DNA of 64,000 nt from Methylobacterium adhaesivum (lineage in GTDB: Bacteria; Pseudomonadota; Alphaproteobacteria; Rhizobiales; Beijerinckiaceae), in assembly GCF_022179065.1 (NCBI RefSeq), contig NZ_BPQD01000007.1:124001-188000 (forward strand), given 5' to 3'. Shown here one piece after another: positions 60,221 to 64,000 of the stretch; position 1 is the stretch's first letter; each line of letters opens with the position of its first letter. The notes below the pieces were generated by a model. That model was given only the letters and a program-made list of their open reading frames with translations, did not search any database and was not told the DNA's origin. Both the position numbers and the translations under genes were made by a program.

Positions 60221-61972
60221 TCAGGGCAGGGAATCGAAGACCGTGCTGCGCGCCGGCAGCGGCGCCCGCATGTGCAGGCAGAAGCCGTCCGCGTGGTAAT
60301 CCATCGTCACGTCCGCCCGGACCTGTGCCGTCAGCACCCGCTGCAACAGGCGTGAACCGAAACCCTGGCGTGTCGGCGGGCGCACGGCCGGCCCGCCGCT
60401 CTCCCGCCACGCGAAGTCCAGCATCCCGTTCGCCCCGTCCGTCGTGAGACTCCATGTGACCGCGACGCGGCCATCCGGCGTCGAGAGCGCCCCGTACTTG
60501 GCCGCGTTGGTGGTGAGTTCATGGATCGCCATGCCGATGGGCACGGCGACTTCCGAGGTGAGATCGACGGGCGGCCCCTCGAGGCGGAGGCGGGCGTCCC
60601 CAGCCCCATCCTGGGGAATGTCGACGTAGGGCCGTAATTCGTTGGCCAGGAGGGTGCGTAGGGAGGCCGTCTGCCAGGTGTCCTCGGTCAGCACCGAATG
60701 GGTGTGGGCCAGGGACATGATCCGCCCCACGAACGCCTCGTAGAAGCTCTCGATGCTGGACGCCGTGCGCGCCGTGGAGCCGACGATGGCCTGCACCGTC
60801 GCGAGGGTGTTCTTCACCCGATGATGCAACTCGCGGATGAGCAGGGTCTGGCGTTCCTCGGCCATCCGCCGTTCGGTGACATCGGCCACGACCCCGATGA
60901 GCCGGCGCGGCAGCCGGTGATGGGGGTCCTGCTCGAAGCGGCCGGCGAGATCGATGATGCGCCAGGCCCCGTCGCTTCGGCGCCGGATGCGGCCCGTGGC
61001 CTTGAGCACGGCGTCACCCCGCAGGGCATTCGAGATCGCCGTGCGGAAGGCGGCGCGGTCGTCTGGATGAAGGACGTGTTCGAGGAATTCGCGCTTGCCG
61101 ACGGTCCCGTCCTCGACGCGGCGCCCGAAGATCGCGAACATGCGTTCGTTTTCCCAAACGGCCTGATCATCGAGCATGTGCCACTCGAAAATGCCGAGGT
61201 CAGCAAGGGAGGTGGCGATGCGCAGGCGCTGCTCCCCCGCATGCAGGGCGGCACGGGTCGCGACCTGGGCGGTGATGTCCTGCACCACGCCGACGATGGC
61301 CGTGAGGCCGTCCGCTCCCTCCCGCCGCGCCTCGCCGCGCAGACCGAGATGGATCTCGCTGCCGTCGTCCGAGCGGCGCACCCGGCATTGCAGGGTAAAC
61401 GAACCTCCCCGCGCCAGGGCCTTGCGCACCTCGGCCTCGACCCGCTCCACTTCGCGCGCGTCGATACGGGCACGCAGGTTCGCCCAGGACAGGCTGGAGC
61501 CGGGCCGGTCGCCCAGGAGCTGGGCGGCGCGGCGCGAGAGCGCAACGCGGCCGGTCTCCGCGTCGAAGCGCCATTCCCCGAGACCGGCGGCGGCCAGCGT
61601 CGCCCGATCCTCGACGGCCGGCCCGAAATCCTCCGCCTCCGCTCCATCGACAACGAGGATCTGCACGCCGTCCGCCGGGGGCGAGGGCCGGACGCGAACA
61701 TCGACGGCGCGGCCATCGGCACGGCGCCACCGCCGCAGACCGGCCGGCACCGGCACGGCAACTTCACCGAGATGCGCGAGGGATCGTCCGCTCAGGTCCC
61801 CGGGCGGATATCCGAGCAGCGCGCAGAGATGAGGGTTGGCGGCGTCGATGCGGCCGGCCCGCAGATCCAGTGTCAGGAGGCCGATCGCCGCCCCCGCGAA
61901 AGCCGTCCCGGTCGCCTGCTCCGCGGGCAGCGCAGCCGGTTCGATGCCGTTGTGATCCGCCGCGTCGCCCAA
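60221..61972 (-). CDS. PAS-domain sensor histidine kinase of the HWE family
   Basis: 583 aa. Three PAS-like regions (about 20-105, 125-225 and 245-350, e.g. SLADLGIFEWHMLDD) precede an HWE kinase core: ELHHRVKNTLATVQAIV with His near 380, and HELTTNAAKYGALS, GFGSRLLQRVL in the ATPase part. No membrane segments, so it is a soluble sensor, perhaps of light or redox. HWE/HisKA2 kinases often feed the PhyR-EcfG general stress pathway. No response regulator is adjacent. Confidence 0.9.
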   Translation of the reverse strand: MGDAADHNGIEPAALPAEQATGTAFAGAAIGLLTLDLRAGRIDAANPHLCALLGYPPGDLSGRSLAHLGEVAVPVPAGLRRWRRADGRAVDVRVRPSPPADGVQILVVDGAEAEDFGPAVEDRATLAAAGLGEWRFDAETGRVALSRRAAQLLGDRPGSSLSWANLRARIDAREVERVEAEVRKALARGGSFTLQCRVRRSDDGSEIHLGLRGEARREGADGLTAIVGVVQDITAQVATRAALHAGEQRLRIATSLADLGIFEWHMLDDQAVWENERMFAIFGRRVEDGTVGKREFLEHVLHPDDRAAFRTAISNALRGDAVLKATGRIRRRSDGAWRIIDLAGRFEQDPHHRLPRRLIGVVADVTERRMAEERQTLLIRELHHRVKNTLATVQAIVGSTARTASSIESFYEAFVGRIMSLAHTHSVLTEDTWQTASLRTLLANELRPYVDIPQDGAGDARLRLEGPPVDLTSEVAVPIGMAIHELTTNAAKYGALSTPDGRVAVTWSLTTDGANGMLDFAWRESGGPAVRPPTRQGFGSRLLQRVLTAQVRADVTMDYHADGFCLHMRAPLPARSTVFDSLP

Positions 61973-62133
61973 TCCGCAACCTCGCTCAACGACGCCGCAT
62001 CGCGCACAAAGCTCCCCCTGCCCGCTTCGGCAAAGCCGAGGAACGACGCGTCACGCGCATGCAAGGCCTTCGGGCGGCGGAAGGCAAGGGGGGTTCTTCC
62101 CCCACGGGCGCCCCTTACGGGGACGGCACCGCC

Positions 62134-62877
62134 CTAAACGGCGGCGACGCGCCGGAATTCGAGGTAGGTCGGTGCCCGGCCGGCAGCCAGGGCCTTGGCC
62201 TCGTAGCGGGTACCCGGCCAGTCGGACCAGGCGAGGCGCCAATCGTCGGCCGAGGCCGCAGTCCAGGCGAAACCGGGGCAGCGGCGGGCCCGCACCAGGG
62301 TCCAGCCGGCATAATCGTCGATGTCGCTCGCGAAGCGGAACACGCCGCCGGGCTTCAGGACGCGGGCGATCTCGCCGAGGGACTCGGGCGAGACGAAGCG
62401 TCGCTTGCGCTGACGGCGTTTGGGCCAGGGATCGGGATAGAGCAGGTAGACCCGCGAGAGAGCACCGTCGGGGATCGCAGCGAGGAGCGCCGTGGCGTCC
62501 TCGTCCCAGACCCGGACGTTGCGGAGCGCGCCGTCGTCCACGGCCCGTAGGAGCTTCGCCACGCCGTTGACGAAGGGCTCGGCGCCGATGATGCCCACGC
62601 GGGGATTGGCGCTCGCCTGGGCGGCCAGATGCTCGCCGCCGCCGAAGCCGATCTCGAGCCAGACCTCGTCGACCGGCGTCGGAAACAGCGCGCGCGGATC
62701 AAGGTGCGTGCCCGCCGCCGGCAGGGCCACGCGCAGGGTCGGCAGCAACTCGGCGATCCGTTGCTCCTGAACGGCGCGCAGGCGCTTGCCCTTGCGCCGG
62801 CCGAAGAAGGCCCGGTCGGCGCCCTCGGCCGCGTCCCCGCCCGGAAGGGGCGGGAGTTCATCCCGCCCCATGGTCAT
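62134..62877 (-). CDS. trmB: tRNA (guanine-N7-)-methyltransferase TrmB
   Basis: 247 aa from ATG 62877 (62871 possible). SAM motif WLEIGFGGGEHL and LYPDPWPKRRQRKRR are diagnostic for TrmB, which makes m7G46 in tRNA. Only 4 nt after metK, so it is co-transcribed with the enzyme that makes its methyl donor. Confidence 0.95.
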   Translation of the reverse strand: MTMGRDELPPLPGGDAAEGADRAFFGRRKGKRLRAVQEQRIAELLPTLRVALPAAGTHLDPRALFPTPVDEVWLEIGFGGGEHLAAQASANPRVGIIGAEPFVNGVAKLLRAVDDGALRNVRVWDEDATALLAAIPDGALSRVYLLYPDPWPKRRQRKRRFVSPESLGEIARVLKPGGVFRFASDIDDYAGWTLVRARRCPGFAWTAASADDWRLAWSDWPGTRYEAKALAAGRAPTYLEFRRVAAV

Positions 62878-62881
62878 GGGA

Positions 62882-64000
62882 TCAGGACAGGGCCGACTTG
62901 AGACTGTCGGCAAGATCGATGCGCTCCCACGAGAAGCCGCCATCCGCCTCGGGCGCCCGCCCGAAATGCCCGTACGCGGAGGTGCGAGCGTAGATGGGCT
63001 TGTTGAGTCCGAGCTTCGTCCGGATGCCGCGGGGCGACAGGTCGAAGGCGTTCATCAGGACGTCCTCGAGCTTCGCCTCGTCGACCCGGCCGGTGCCATG
63101 CAGATCGACATAGATCGACAGGGGCTTGGCGACGCCGATGGCGTAGGCGAGCTGGATGGTGGCGCGGGTCGCGAGGCCAGCCGCGACGACGTTCTTGGCG
63201 AGATAACGCGCGGCATAGGCCGCCGAACGGTCGACCTTCGTCGGATCCTTGCCCGAGAAGGCACCGCCGCCATGGGGGGCGGCTCCGCCGTAGGTGTCAA
63301 CGATAATCTTGCGGCCGGTGAGGCCGGCGTCGCCGTCCGGGCCGCCGATCACGAACTTGCCCGTGGGATTCACGTGCCAGACGGTCTCCTCGGAGACCCA
63401 GTCCTTCGGAAGGGCGTTGAGAATGTAGGGCTCGACGATGGCGCGCACGTCGGCCGAATCGAGGCTCTCGTCGATGTGCTGGGTCGAGAGCACGATCTGG
63501 GTCACGCCGACGGGGCGGCCGTTCTCGTAGCGAACGGTGACCTGACTCTTGGCATCGGGGCCGAGCTTGGCCGCGTCGCCCTGACGGCCCTTGCGGGCGT
63601 CGGCGAGGTCCTTGAGGATCTTGTGGGCGTAGTAGATCGGCGCCGGCATGAGCTCGGGCGTCTCGTCGGACGCGTAACCGAACATGATGCCCTGGTCGCC
63701 CGCGCCCTCGTCCTTGTTGCCGGACGAATCGACGCCCTGCGCGATGTCGGCCGACTGGGCGTGCAGATGGATGGCGATGTCGTTGTTCTTCCAGTGGAAG
63801 CCCGACTGCTCGTAGCCGATGTCCTTCACCGCCTCGCGGGTGAGCTCTTCGAGGTGCTTGAAGGTTACCGAATCCGGGCCACGGACCTCGCCCGCGATGA
63901 CGATGCGGTTCGTGGTCGCCAGGGTCTCGACGCCGAGGCGCGCCTCCGGCATCGCCGCGATATAGGCATCCACCACCGTATCGGAGATCCGATCGCAGAC
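62882..64000 (-). CDS. metK: S-adenosylmethionine synthetase MetK (5' end outside window)
   Basis: Frame is open to the right edge; the visible sequence starts at VCDRISD, the end of the GHPDKVCD ATP-binding motif, so only about 20-30 N-terminal residues are missing. [12 protein letters not shown] (hexapeptide loop), [22 protein letters not shown] and [15 protein letters not shown] are present. Makes SAM from methionine and ATP. A SAM riboswitch, common upstream in alphaproteobacteria, would be outside the window. Confidence 0.97.
   Translation of the reverse strand, partial: VCDRISDTVVDAYIAAMPEARLGVETLATTNRIVIAGEVRGPDSVTFKHLEELTREAVKDIGYEQSGFHWKNNDIAIHLHAQSADIAQGVDSSGNKDEGAGDQGIMFGYASDETPELMPAPIYYAHKILKDLADARKGRQGDAAKLGPDAKSQVTVRYENGRPVGVTQIVLSTQHIDESLDSADVRAIVEPYILNALPKDWVSEETVWHVNPTGKFVIGGPDGDAGLTGRKIIVDTYGGAAPHGGGAFSGKDPTKVDRSAAYAARYLAKNVVAAGLATRATIQLAYAIGVAKPLSIYVDLHGTGRVDEAKLEDVLMNAFDLSPRGIRTKLGLNKPIYARTSAYGHFGRAPEADGGFSWERIDLADSLKSALS

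Noticed and set aside
1-64000. CRISPR arrays, insertion sequences, prophage, toxin-antitoxin or restriction genes
   Set aside because: No regularly spaced repeats, transposase, phage structural or restriction-type genes were recognised on either strand.

Overview
The window is a contiguous piece of a GC-rich alphaproteobacterial chromosome. A Methylobacterium or Methylorubrum-like member of the Hyphomicrobiales (Rhizobiales) is the best guess. The reasons are the ChvI-ChvG / short HprK / EIIA-Man / HPr cluster, the helicase - S4 - FdxA - CarD - RpoH run, aerobic cobaltochelatase CobS/CobT, the ubiA/rsmE/gshA neighbourhood, an HWE-family histidine kinase and two promoters of the EcfG general-stress type. 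The genus is an inference from gene content. Coding density is high, with about 70 supported genes, one tRNA and no rRNA or CRISPR array.

Layout. 1-3.6 kb: two-component system ChvI (partial)/ChvG followed by nitrogen-type PTS parts (HprK, EIIA, HPr). 3.6-4.7 kb: a DUF1348 enzyme-like gene and its TetR regulator behind a perfect 16-bp palindrome. 4.8-9.3 kb: a putative zinc protease, then cobS - DUF29 - cobT. 9.3-12.7 kb: J-domain protein, BolA, ArfB, a YoaK-like membrane protein and a TPR-methyltransferase. 12.7-16.7 kb: DNA-repair operon (ligase-associated exonuclease, ATP-dependent ligase, YjbQ) interrupted by a strikingly AT-rich small gene; the ligase itself carries an in-frame palindromic-repeat insertion. 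17.3-19.1 kb: queE-queD-queC for 7-deazaguanine synthesis. 19.4-23.6 kb: D,D-carboxypeptidase, CobW GTPase, a truncated CelD-like protein and ribosomal protein L28. 23.9-32.2 kb: DUF3108 protein, Suv3/MgpS-like helicase, S4 protein, FdxA, CarD and RpoH (with an EcfG-type promoter). 32.2-38.3 kb: phosphopantetheinyl transferase, tRNA-Pro(CGG), two glycosyltransferases and a Wzz-like chain-length protein (surface polysaccharide).

38.4-46.2 kb: Nudix hydrolase, TusA-like protein, a Gly/Tyr-rich secreted protein with its own EcfG promoter, gshA, rsmE, ubiA, cysQ-like phosphatase and trxA. 46.5-52.4 kb: PQQ-type sugar dehydrogenase, an orphan osmoprotectant-type ABC ATPase, several small exported or membrane proteins, a HAD phosphatase and an IalB-like protein. 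52.6-64 kb: argH/tlpA (divergent), a chemotaxis receptor, murJ, sodB, a proline-rich membrane protein, an HWE histidine kinase and the metK-trmB operon (metK cut by the window end).

Together this is mostly core housekeeping plus envelope and stress functions. The parts that look unlike the rest are the AT-rich gene at 13765-14280, the palindromic repeat elements, and the surface-polysaccharide genes next to the tRNA. I did not find a clear new defence or biosynthetic system. The best candidate for something undescribed is the AT-rich gene embedded, with a translational overlap, in the exonuclease-ligase operon.
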